A stretch of DNA of 7,170 nt. Origin: Clostridia bacterium (GTDB taxonomy: Bacteria; Bacillota; Clostridia; TANB77; CAG-508). How positions within the stretch are numbered: the stretch's first letter is position 1; the number at the start of each line of letters is the position of its first letter. This document shows, piece after piece, positions 1 through 5,843 of this stretch. The position numbers and the translations under genes are program-made. The DNA is taken from positions 1-7,170 of the forward strand of contig CAAGEF010000232.1 of assembly GCA_900768805.1 (NCBI GenBank). The letters are read 5' to 3'. The notes under the pieces were generated by a model. It saw nothing but the letters and a program-made list of their open reading frames with translations. It was not told the DNA's origin and ran no database searches.

Positions 1-1230
1 ATTTATAAAAATAAAGATGGAATAGATGACGATATTTTTTATGTATTACAACAAAAAGAAGTTATTACGGAACAAGATATTTTAGAAATTTTTAAACTTC
101 ATAATAATTATATTGTTGCAAAATATGAATTGATAGAAAAGGATATAAAAGAAATTGTAAAAATAGTTAACAAAACACATAAAATGCACAATATGGAGCT
201 TGCTAAATCTCAAGAAAAACAGAAACAACAAACAAAAATGGTAAATGAACTTGAAAATGTAAAAAATATTATAACAGAAGTTGCAAATAATGTTGATAAC
301 CAAGAAAATTCTGAATTTAAGAAGCTAGAAAAAGAAATAGGAATTGTTCTATTAAAAAAGAATATAGATATACAAGCTGTAAGATATAAAGAAATAAAAA
401 ACGGAAAATGTATTATAGATTTAAAATTGAATTATACGGATTCATTAAGACAAAGAGAAAAAATAGTTAATATAGCAGATACAATTTCAAAAATTGTTGG
501 TAAAAAAGTAGTATTTCAAAAAGATAAAAAAAATACAAAAAATGATATATATATTCAAACATATTCTACAGAAGATAAATTTGCTGTACAAGTTGGTTTA
601 GCAAAAATAACAAAAGAAGAAAGTAATTTTTCAGGAGATAGCAATTTGGAACTAAAACTAGATGATGGAAAATATTTGTTAGCAATAAGTGATGGTATGG
701 GGTCTGGAATAAATGCTAGGGAAACAAGCTCTACAGTATTAAAATTTTTAAAGAATTTCTTAGTAGTAGGCTTTGAAAAAGAAAAAACTTTAGAATTAAT
801 AAATTCTAGTTTAAATTTAAATGTTAATGAAGAAATGTATGCAAGCTTAGATTTAGCTATATTAGATTTATATGAAGGTAATTTTTACAGTATAAAAAAT
901 GGGGCAAGTAATACTTACATTAAGAATAAGAAGAATATAAAAATATTAGCTAGTGAAGAAATGCCACTTGGAATCGTAGATAAAATTACATCAAAAGAAA
1001 ATTTAGTAAAACTTGTAGACGGAGATATAATAGTTCTTGTAAGTGATGGAGTTGTTGAGTCTAAAGAAATAACAAAAAATGACTGGTTAGAAGAATTCCT
1101 TAAAAATGCAAGTACAAATAATGTTCAAAAATTAGCAGATATGATTTTAGCAGAAGCAATAGATAATAATTACGGAGTAGTAAATGATGATATGACTGTT
1201 ATTGTTTCGAAAATAGTAAAGAAAAAATAA
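1..1230 (+). CDS. spoIIE: Stage II sporulation protein E (SpoIIE), C-terminal 409 residues, 5' end outside window
   Basis: Partial gene: the frame is open from base 1, so the real start lies upstream. SpoIIE is a PP2C-type Ser/Thr phosphatase that dephosphorylates the anti-anti-sigma factor SpoIIAA, releasing sigma F in the forespore, and it associates with the division septum. Visible residues (window numbering): about 44-105 are charged and helix-forming, and 106-180 match the regulatory region before the phosphatase. From about 190 to the end is the PP2C domain. Metal-site motifs are all present: GD at D213, SDGMGSG with D231, SDGV with D349, and NDDMTV at 396-397. The 18- and 118-residue spacings between the first three Asp equal those of D610, D628 and D746 in Bacillus subtilis SpoIIE, so the domain looks intact and active. 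The N-terminal multi-span membrane region expected for an approximately 800-residue protein is not in view. The gene ends with tandem stops TAA-TAG. Confidence 0.95.
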   Translation: MYKNKDGIDDDIFYVLQQKEVITEQDILEIFKLHNNYIVAKYELIEKDIKEIVKIVNKTHKMHNMELAKSQEKQKQQTKMVNELENVKNIITEVANNVDNQENSEFKKLEKEIGIVLLKKNIDIQAVRYKEIKNGKCIIDLKLNYTDSLRQREKIVNIADTISKIVGKKVVFQKDKKNTKNDIYIQTYSTEDKFAVQVGLAKITKEESNFSGDSNLELKLDDGKYLLAISDGMGSGINARETSSTVLKFLKNFLVVGFEKEKTLELINSSLNLNVNEEMYASLDLAILDLYEGNFYSIKNGASNTYIKNKKNIKILASEEMPLGIVDKITSKENLVKLVDGDIIVLVSDGVVESKEITKNDWLEEFLKNASTNNVQKLADMILAEAIDNNYGVVNDDMTVIVSKIVKKK

Positions 1231-1239
1231 TAGTGTACA

Positions 1240-1310
1240 AAATCCTCCAAAGGAAATGTTCTAAAGGCGCTTTATGCCTAAAATGAACGGTGCCTTTGGA
1301 GTATTTATTT
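1240..1310 (+). terminator. Long imperfect palindrome after spoIIE, probable terminator
   Basis: CTCCAAAGG (1245-1253) pairs perfectly with CCTTTGGAG (1293-1301). Beyond one C/T mismatch the stem extends through AAAT (1240-1243) and ATTT (1303-1306). Inside it GTTC (1258-1261) pairs with GAAC (1285-1288), and AGGC (1265-1268) pairs with GCCT (1276-1279), closing a 7-base loop. The tail TATTTATTTGTTA is T-rich but interrupted, so this is a weaker terminator shape than usual. Position just after the spoIIE stop favours termination. A structured regulatory RNA or mRNA 3' stabiliser is the alternative. Confidence 0.55.
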
Positions 1311-1338
1311 GTTATTACATATTTTATAGTAATATCTC

Positions 1339-1367
1339 TTGTAATTTTTAAAATAAAATGATATAGT
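1339..1367 (+). promoter_or_regulatory. Candidate sigma-A-type promoter for the WG-repeat operon
   Basis: TTGTAA (1339-1344, 4/6 to consensus) and TATAGT (1362-1367, 5/6) are separated by 17 bases, giving a predicted leader of about 65 bases before the ATG at 1441. In such AT-rich DNA chance matches are common, so this is tentative. A second candidate, TTGTTA (1392-1397) with TATACA (1414-1419) and a 16-base spacer, is weaker. It would start transcription almost on top of the ribosome binding site. The leader also contains a small hairpin, AATCC (1397-1401) with GGATT (1407-1411). Confidence 0.4.
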
Positions 1368-1440
1368 AATTTCGAAAAAATATGATGAAAGTTGTTAATC
1401 CGTAAAGGATTTGTATACAGTGAAAAGAGAGGAGTAATAT

Positions 1441-2967
1441 ATGAATAGAGTTAGTAGTCAAGGAAAGCGATATGATAATGAACCAAAGTTAAATATCAAA
1501 AAAGTTGCTGCTACATTACTTGCAGTACTTGCGGTTATAATGGTTATAGTATCAATAAAAAATGCATTAACTAAAGAAGTAACTACAAAAAATATTTCAG
1601 TACAAACAACTTACTTTACAGTATACGCAAATGATAAATGGGGAGTAATAAATAATGAAGGAAAAGAGATTATTGCTCCAGAGTATGATGAAATTATTAT
1701 AATACCAGACAAAAATAAAGATGTTTTTATTTGTACATATAATGTAGATTATAATAATTCTACCTATGATACAAAAATTCTAAATTCAAAAAAAGAAGAA
1801 ATTCTTAAGGAATATAATAAAGTTGAAGCGATTGAAAATTATAAACAAGATGAAGTATGGTATGAAACTAGTATATTAAAATATGAAAGTAATGGAAAGT
1901 ATGGTCTAATAGGTTTTGATGGTAAATTAGTTTTATCACCAGAATATGAAAATATATATTCATTATCTGGTATAGAAAAAAGTATAATAATTGAAAAAGA
2001 CGGTAAAAAAGGTTTAACAAATGGAATAGGAGAAATTATTATAGAACCACAATATCTAGAAATATCAGCTTTAACAGATAATTATGCTAATGGATATATA
2101 GTAAAAAGTCAAGATGAAAAATATGGAATAATTTCTGCTGATAAAAAAACTATATTAGAACCTAAATATGATTCAATAGATCATGTCTTTGGAAGTGATA
2201 TGTATGTTGTTTCAGAAGGTGGAGCTTATAAAATAATTTCTTCAAATGGAGATACAATTTTAGATTCAGGCTTTAACAAAGTATTATCAATAGATGGGGA
2301 AAATATAATTGTTGAAAAAAATGGAAAATATGGAGTAATAAATAAAACTGGTACAGACTTAATTCCTGCGGAATATGAAACTTTAAGTTTTTGCTTTGAA
2401 AATAATTATATAGCTAAAAAGGATGGTAAATTTGGAGTAATAGCTACAGACGGAATAACTAAAGTCGATTTTAAATATACTAGTATGGATTATGTAAAAA
2501 AAGGTAATTTTATTCAAGCAGATAATGAACAATATAAAACAGAAATATTAGATAAAAATTTCAATATAGTTTTATCAGATATTATAATTTCAGAAATAAA
2601 TACAGAAAAAGGCTATTTAAGAATTAGACAGAATGATAATTACAAATATTATAATTTCAATTTCGAAGAGAAGAAAACTCAAGAAGTTTTACCTACAAGA
2701 ACATTATTCTTAGTAAAAGAAGATGGAAAATATGGTTATGAAAATAATAATGGCGAAAGAATAGTAGACTGTAAATATGATGATGCAAAAGAACAAAATG
2801 AATATGGCTATTGTGCAGTAAAAAAAGATGGTGTATGGGGGGTATTAAAACCAAATGGAGCAGTTTTAGTAGAACCTAGCATAAATTTAGATTCTAATTT
2901 ATATGTAGATTTTATTGGAGAATGGCATTTACACGAAGATTTAAGCCTAAATATTTATACTAAATAA
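1441..2967 (+). CDS. Membrane-anchored WG-repeat protein
   Basis: A 508-residue protein with a short basic N-terminus (residues 1-21), one hydrophobic segment at about 22-39, and a large C-terminal region of WG repeats. The positive charge before the hydrophobic segment predicts N-in topology, placing the repeats outside the membrane. Each repeat has the pattern aromatic-Gly-(V/L/I)-I, a G/D turn, then a short strand ending in a P-x-Y-like motif. The aromatic anchors fall at about 67, 109 (degenerate), 154, 191, 228, 263, 297, 331, 365, 401, 431 and 466, mostly 34-37 apart. This suggests a regular solenoid or beta-propeller-like fold. WG repeats are common in Clostridia and usually taken as binding scaffolds; no ligand can be inferred. 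No enzymatic motif is visible. ATG start with GAGAGGAG at 1427-1434, 6 bases upstream. The next gene follows after 34 bases, so the two are probably cotranscribed. Confidence 0.88.
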   Translation: MNRVSSQGKRYDNEPKLNIKKVAATLLAVLAVIMVIVSIKNALTKEVTTKNISVQTTYFTVYANDKWGVINNEGKEIIAPEYDEIIIIPDKNKDVFICTYNVDYNNSTYDTKILNSKKEEILKEYNKVEAIENYKQDEVWYETSILKYESNGKYGLIGFDGKLVLSPEYENIYSLSGIEKSIIIEKDGKKGLTNGIGEIIIEPQYLEISALTDNYANGYIVKSQDEKYGIISADKKTILEPKYDSIDHVFGSDMYVVSEGGAYKIISSNGDTILDSGFNKVLSIDGENIIVEKNGKYGVINKTGTDLIPAEYETLSFCFENNYIAKKDGKFGVIATDGITKVDFKYTSMDYVKKGNFIQADNEQYKTEILDKNFNIVLSDIIISEINTEKGYLRIRQNDNYKYYNFNFEEKKTQEVLPTRTLFLVKEDGKYGYENNNGERIVDCKYDDAKEQNEYGYCAVKKDGVWGVLKPNGAVLVEPSINLDSNLYVDFIGEWHLHEDLSLNIYTK

Positions 2968-2990
2968 ATATTTAAACATACAAAAGAAAG

Positions 2991-3004
2991 AAGGAAAAAG
3001 AGTG
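2991..3004 (+). promoter_or_regulatory. Ribosome binding site deciding a GTG start
   Basis: AAGGA (2991-2995) lies 6 bases upstream of the GTG at 3002-3004. The ATA, ATT and AAA codons that follow give no nearby ATG, so the GTG is the supported initiation codon for the 419-residue protein. Confidence 0.65.
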
Positions 3005-4261
3005 GAACTAAAGAATAAATACCAATATACATATTTTGTATATCCGTATCTAATAGATGAAACTAAATATGAAAAATATATATTAAAACTTTTTAAAGAT
3101 AAAAAATGTGAATTAAAAATATTTCAAAAAGAAAAAGATTTAGATATGTATTCATATTTCTTACCCAAAATAAGAGAATATCTTTTTCCAACTTTTGAAC
3201 TTAGAGAAGAAAAACTTAAAGAATTTAAAAACTATAAGCCAGAAAAAAAAGCAAAAATTATCTCAAAACACAATTGTGCTTGTTTTACTTATCTTTTTGA
3301 AAAAGATATACAGGGAAAAGTTGATAATGAAGATGGAATATTTTTTAATATAGAAAAAATTGAACTTATTTGTTTTAATACAGGAATTTGTTTTTTTGCT
3401 ATGAAAACTCTTTTAGATCAGGATAGTACATTTAGTGATTTACTTAATTTTAATTATAGATTTAGAGATATAAATACAGAATTTTTATCATTAAAAAATT
3501 TTGAAAATATAAAAATTCAAACAGATTCATTTAAAGATGTTTCTGATATATCAGAGCTTATTTCCAAAATAACTGGAGTAAATAAATCAAGCTCTGCTTT
3601 AAGTAAAGAACTTTCAAATTCTCAATTCTATACTTATACATATACGTGTCTAGAAAGGGAATTTTGGAATGAAAGAAATAGCTTTCAAAATATGGAAAAT
3701 GAGTTTTATAAATATGCAAATGTTTTGCCAAGTAATTATGCTTCGGATTTTAATAAAGAAAATTTGGAACATAATTTATATATATTAGATAATTTAAAAT
3801 ATACAAGAACTGGAATAACTAAATTGAGCTCTAATATGATATGTTCTAGTATTGATACTTATAATTTTACAAAATTGCCTTATGAATATGAAAATCAATA
3901 TTTTTATACTTATATATTAGGTTTATATCAAAGAATATTCTTAAAAAAACTTAATGCAGATTTTAGAGAATATAATAAAATTTCTAAATTACGAGAAAAA
4001 TTTATTAATTTTACAACAATATTTTGGGAACAGGAAATTACAGTAGTAGATAATGGTGGAATTTATTATAAAGCTTTAAAAAGGGTTTTAGAAGTTGAAG
4101 ATTTATATGAAGAAGTAAAAAAGAAATATGAAGTAATTTATAAAGAATTAAATATAGAGAAAAACAATGTGTATTTTTCTTTAATTATGATATTATTAGT
4201 ATTTTCTTTGATATTTAATACAATAAATATTTTGTTTTTAATGTATGTAATGAGAAAATAG
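3002..4261 (+). CDS. Conserved-looking protein of unknown function with a C-terminal membrane segment
   Basis: A 419-residue protein that I cannot assign to a named family. The start is GTG, supported by AAGGA at 2991-2995, 6 bases upstream. The body is hydrophilic, rich in Lys, Glu, Asn, Tyr and Phe. There is no signal peptide. One moderately hydrophobic stretch lies near residues 124-141 (ELICFNTGICFF) and looks like a buried core strand. A helical, charged region occupies about 320-387. The final 30 residues (about 390-417) are strongly hydrophobic and end in RK, reading as one long or two short membrane segments interrupted by Asn406-Asn409. The layout (soluble alpha/beta part, long helix, C-terminal membrane segment) loosely recalls CorA-like or RMD1-type proteins, but no GMN motif is present, so transport is not claimed. 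It probably shares an operon with the WG-repeat gene. Confidence 0.8.
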   Translation: MELKNKYQYTYFVYPYLIDETKYEKYILKLFKDKKCELKIFQKEKDLDMYSYFLPKIREYLFPTFELREEKLKEFKNYKPEKKAKIISKHNCACFTYLFEKDIQGKVDNEDGIFFNIEKIELICFNTGICFFAMKTLLDQDSTFSDLLNFNYRFRDINTEFLSLKNFENIKIQTDSFKDVSDISELISKITGVNKSSSALSKELSNSQFYTYTYTCLEREFWNERNSFQNMENEFYKYANVLPSNYASDFNKENLEHNLYILDNLKYTRTGITKLSSNMICSSIDTYNFTKLPYEYENQYFYTYILGLYQRIFLKKLNADFREYNKISKLREKFINFTTIFWEQEITVVDNGGIYYKALKRVLEVEDLYEEVKKKYEVIYKELNIEKNNVYFSLIMILLVFSLIFNTINILFLMYVMRK

Positions 4262-4275
4262 TTTAAAATTAAAAT

Positions 4276-4300
4276 AAAAGTCTCGCAAAGCGAGACTTTT
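4276..4300 (+). terminator. Perfect 11-bp hairpin before acpS, terminator-like
   Basis: AAAAGTCTCGC (4276-4286) pairs perfectly with GCGAGACTTTT (4290-4300) around an AAA loop. The stem has six G-C pairs, which stands out in this AT-rich DNA. The U-tract is only four T. The flanking A and T runs give it a similar shape on both strands. It lies 15 bases after the stop of the 419-residue gene and ends only 5 bases before the acpS ribosome binding site. It may terminate or attenuate the upstream operon, or act as an mRNA processing or stabilising hairpin. Confidence 0.7.
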
Positions 4301-4317
4301 ACTATAAGGAGTTTGAA

Positions 4318-4680
4318 ATGAAAATATATACAGGGACAGATATAATAGAAATAGAAAGAATTAAAAATTCAATAGAAAAATTTGGAGATACCTTTTTAAA
4401 TACGATTTTTACTGAAAAAGAAATAGAATTTTGTGAAAGTCATAAAAATCAAAAATATCAACATTATGCTGCTAGATTTGCGGCAAAAGAAGCTATTTTT
4501 AAAGCTTTAAGTTTTCATTTTGAGGAATGCAAATGGAAAGAATTTGAAGTACTAACTTTAGAAAATGGTAAACCAATTATTAATCTAAATAAAAATGTTC
4601 CTAATTTGGAAAGTATTGATATAAGCTTATCACATTGTAAGACTTATGCAGTAGCAAATGTTGTTGCTTTAGTTATGTAA
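4318..4680 (+). CDS. acpS: Holo-[acyl-carrier-protein] synthase (AcpS)
   Basis: A 120-residue protein, normal length for AcpS, the cytoplasmic enzyme that moves 4'-phosphopantetheine from coenzyme A to the conserved Ser of apo-ACP and so activates fatty acid synthesis. The N-terminal GTDIIEIERI carries the Mg-binding Asp8. The signature ARFAAKEAIFKAL carries Lys57 and Glu58, with Glu58 at the same number as the metal ligand in Bacillus subtilis AcpS. Further on, ENGKP and the C-terminal strand ISLSHCKTYAVA match the family (usually SISHTxxYAxA). AAGGAG (4306-4311) sits 6 bases before the ATG. No clear promoter lies between the preceding hairpin and this ribosome binding site, so expression may depend on read-through from upstream or on a promoter inside the preceding gene. 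tatD follows after 64 bases without an obvious terminator. Confidence 0.96.
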   Translation: MKIYTGTDIIEIERIKNSIEKFGDTFLNTIFTEKEIEFCESHKNQKYQHYAARFAAKEAIFKALSFHFEECKWKEFEVLTLENGKPIINLNKNVPNLESIDISLSHCKTYAVANVVALVM

Positions 4681-4732
4681 AATATTTTCGCTTTTGGAAA
4701 TTTCGGCATTTTTATTTCTTGTAATTATTGTT

Positions 4733-4747
4733 GGGAGGATAAATATG
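4733..4747 (+). promoter_or_regulatory. Ribosome binding site fixing the tatD start
   Basis: GGGAGGA (4733-4739) is followed by 5 bases and the ATG at 4745. The frame is open further upstream to a TTG at 4694, but that codon has no ribosome binding site. It would add 17 hydrophobic residues before the MELFDSHAH start that is normal for TatD. Confidence 0.9.
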
Positions 4748-5515
4748 GAATTATTTGATTCACATGCTCATTATAATGATGAAAGCTTTAAAGAAGATTT
4801 AGACGAAATAATTTTAGAAAATTATAATAAAGGAATAATTAAAACAACTTGTGTTGGTTATAATTTAGATTCGAGTAAACAAGCTATTAAAATATCAAAT
4901 AAATTTGATTTTATATATGCAACTTGCGGAATATCTCCGAATGATTTAACAGATAATACTATAAATGAATTAAATCAAATTGAAGAATTAGCTAAGAATA
5001 AAAAGATAGTAGCTATAGGAGAAATTGGTTTAGATTATTATTGGAATAAAGATAATAAAGAGGAACAAAAAGTGGTTTTTATAGAGCAGATTAAAATCGC
5101 TAATAAGTTAAATTTACCTATAGTTATTCATACAAGAGATGCTGTTATGGATACTTTAGATATATTAAAAAATGTTATGTCATGTAATAAAAAAGGTATT
5201 TTTCATTGTTGTCCATTAAATGTAGAACTTATAAAAGAAGCAGTAAAACTTGGATATTATATTTCCTTTAGTGGAGTTATTACTTTCAAAAATGCAAAAC
5301 CAGAACTTGCAGTAAAACAAGTTCCACTAGATAGATTACTAATAGAAACAGATTCTCCATATTTAACTCCTGAACCATTTAGGGGAAAGAGAAATGATCC
5401 TGGTAAAGTTGAATATGTTGCTAAAAAGCTTGCTGAAATTCTAGAATTGGATTTCGAAGAAATAGAGAAAGTTACTAGAGAAAATGCAAAAAGAATATTC
5501 AATATAATAGAATAA
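4745..5515 (+). CDS. tatD: TatD family metal-dependent DNase
   Basis: A 256-residue protein, standard length for TatD (about 255-265), a cytoplasmic metal-dependent hydrolase of the amidohydrolase TIM-barrel superfamily linked to DNA end processing and repair. Metal ligands are visible in order: H7-A-H9 in FDSHAH, Glu93 in GEIGLDYYW, His129 in VIHTRDA, His154 in FHCC, and Asp203 in LIETDSPYL. The last is followed by the PEPFRGKRNDP loop. The second His motif reads FHCCPLN where many relatives have FHCFSG; the metal-binding His is kept, so activity should be too. The gene ends in three successive in-frame stops (TAA TAG TAA, 5513-5521). It is probably transcribed with acpS and ends at the terminator at 5547-5609. 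The function of this particular copy beyond the family assignment is not visible. Confidence 0.95.
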   Translation: MELFDSHAHYNDESFKEDLDEIILENYNKGIIKTTCVGYNLDSSKQAIKISNKFDFIYATCGISPNDLTDNTINELNQIEELAKNKKIVAIGEIGLDYYWNKDNKEEQKVVFIEQIKIANKLNLPIVIHTRDAVMDTLDILKNVMSCNKKGIFHCCPLNVELIKEAVKLGYYISFSGVITFKNAKPELAVKQVPLDRLLIETDSPYLTPEPFRGKRNDPGKVEYVAKKLAEILELDFEEIEKVTRENAKRIFNIIE

Positions 5516-5546
5516 TAGTAAAAAATGTGTTTAATTAAAGTTTAAT

Positions 5547-5609
5547 AAAGGGATGTTTTTAGGTATTTGCTTTTAAGTGAATATTTAGAAAAATCCCTTT
5601 TGTTTTTTT
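5547..5609 (+). terminator. Intrinsic terminator after tatD
   Basis: AAAGGGAT (5547-5554) pairs with ATCCCTTT (5593-5600). After a bulged G, TTTT pairs with AAAA (total about 12 bp). The inner part can fold further, with TATTTGCT pairing to AGTGAATA through two G-U pairs. The stem runs directly into TTTTGTTTTTTT (about 5598-5609), a strong U-tract. It closes the acpS-tatD unit. Confidence 0.85.
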
Positions 5610-5780
5610 ATAAAAAACTATTTTTTTGCGATAAAAGAATACAAAATATATTAAAAACAAATGTTACAAAAATGTTACAAAAAAATAATAAAAATGAAAC
5701 AAAAGACTACGGAAGTCTGGAAAAAGAGATAATACAAGCTTTTCAAGGCTTTTGGTAAAATCTTCTAGGGAAATAGGGTA
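5610..5780. other. Non-coding stretch between tatD terminator and LRR gene promoter
   Basis: No supported gene. It holds a perfect 11-base tandem repeat (5660-5681) and a small hairpin, AGACT (5704-5708) with AGTCT (5714-5718). It also has an imperfect direct repeat of AGGCTTTTGG-like 10-mers (5737-5756) and TAGGG repeated at 5766 and 5774, 8 bases apart, just upstream of the predicted -35. Short open frames here lack ribosome binding sites. I compared it by eye with common riboswitch signatures (c-di-GMP I and II, T-box, S-box) and found no match. Confidence 0.5.
5660..5681. repeat. Perfect tandem repeat, 2 x 11 bases
   Basis: AATGTTACAAA occurs twice back to back (5660-5670 and 5671-5681) with no mismatch. 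It sits about 100 bases upstream of the predicted -35 of the LRR gene. One turn of spacing would suit a dimeric regulator binding the same DNA face, but low-complexity slippage in AT-rich DNA is equally possible. Confidence 0.8.
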
Positions 5781-5809
5781 TTGCTAAATTTTTTGTCAAA
5801 AGTTATTAT
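5781..5809 (+). promoter_or_regulatory. Probable sigma-A-type promoter of the LRR gene
   Basis: TTGCTA (5781-5786, 4/6) and TATTAT (5804-5809, 5/6) are spaced by exactly 17 bases, predicting a start near 5816 and a leader of about 28 bases. Two TAGGG copies lie just upstream of the -35. The strong terminator at 5547-5609 means the LRR gene needs its own promoter, which supports this call. Confidence 0.6.
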
Positions 5810-5843
5810 TGTTATAGTGAATAAAAAAGGGAGGATTTTATTT

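Noticed and set aside
82..303. Minus-strand open frame of 73 codons
   Set aside because: It lies antisense inside spoIIE, is dominated by Phe/Ile/Tyr from A-rich sense codons and has no ribosome binding site.
130..1230. TTG at 130 as the start of the spoIIE reading frame
   Set aside because: The frame is open from base 1 and the residues before 130 continue the SpoIIE regulatory region, so the gene is truncated by the window edge.
1393..1421. Sigma-E-like promoter with TATACAGT as the -10
   Set aside because: The -10 resembles CATACAnT, but no convincing -35 lies 14 bases upstream, and the start would fall at the ribosome binding site.
4694..4744. N-terminal extension of TatD from a TTG
   Set aside because: There is no ribosome binding site for the TTG, whereas GGGAGGA lies correctly before the ATG at 4745, which gives the canonical TatD start.
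5257..5502. Minus-strand open frame of 81 codons
   Set aside because: It is antisense within the well-supported tatD gene, with no family resemblance.
5661..5732. Short basic peptide frame (about 23 codons) beginning at the tandem repeat
   Set aside because: No Shine-Dalgarno sequence precedes the ATG, and its Lys-rich composition follows from A-rich DNA.
5567..5758. Plus-strand open frame of 63 codons starting with TTG
   Set aside because: The start lies inside the terminator hairpin, there is no ribosome binding site, and the sequence is low-complexity Lys/Asn/Phe.
5700..5790. Riboswitch before the LRR gene
   Set aside because: No conserved core of c-di-GMP I/II, T-box or S-box is present, and the predicted promoter lies downstream of this stretch, so it would not be in the transcript.
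5793..5818. Alternative promoter TTGTCA / TATAGT for the LRR gene
   Set aside because: The spacer is only 14 bases, compared with 17 for the overlapping TTGCTA / TATTAT pair.
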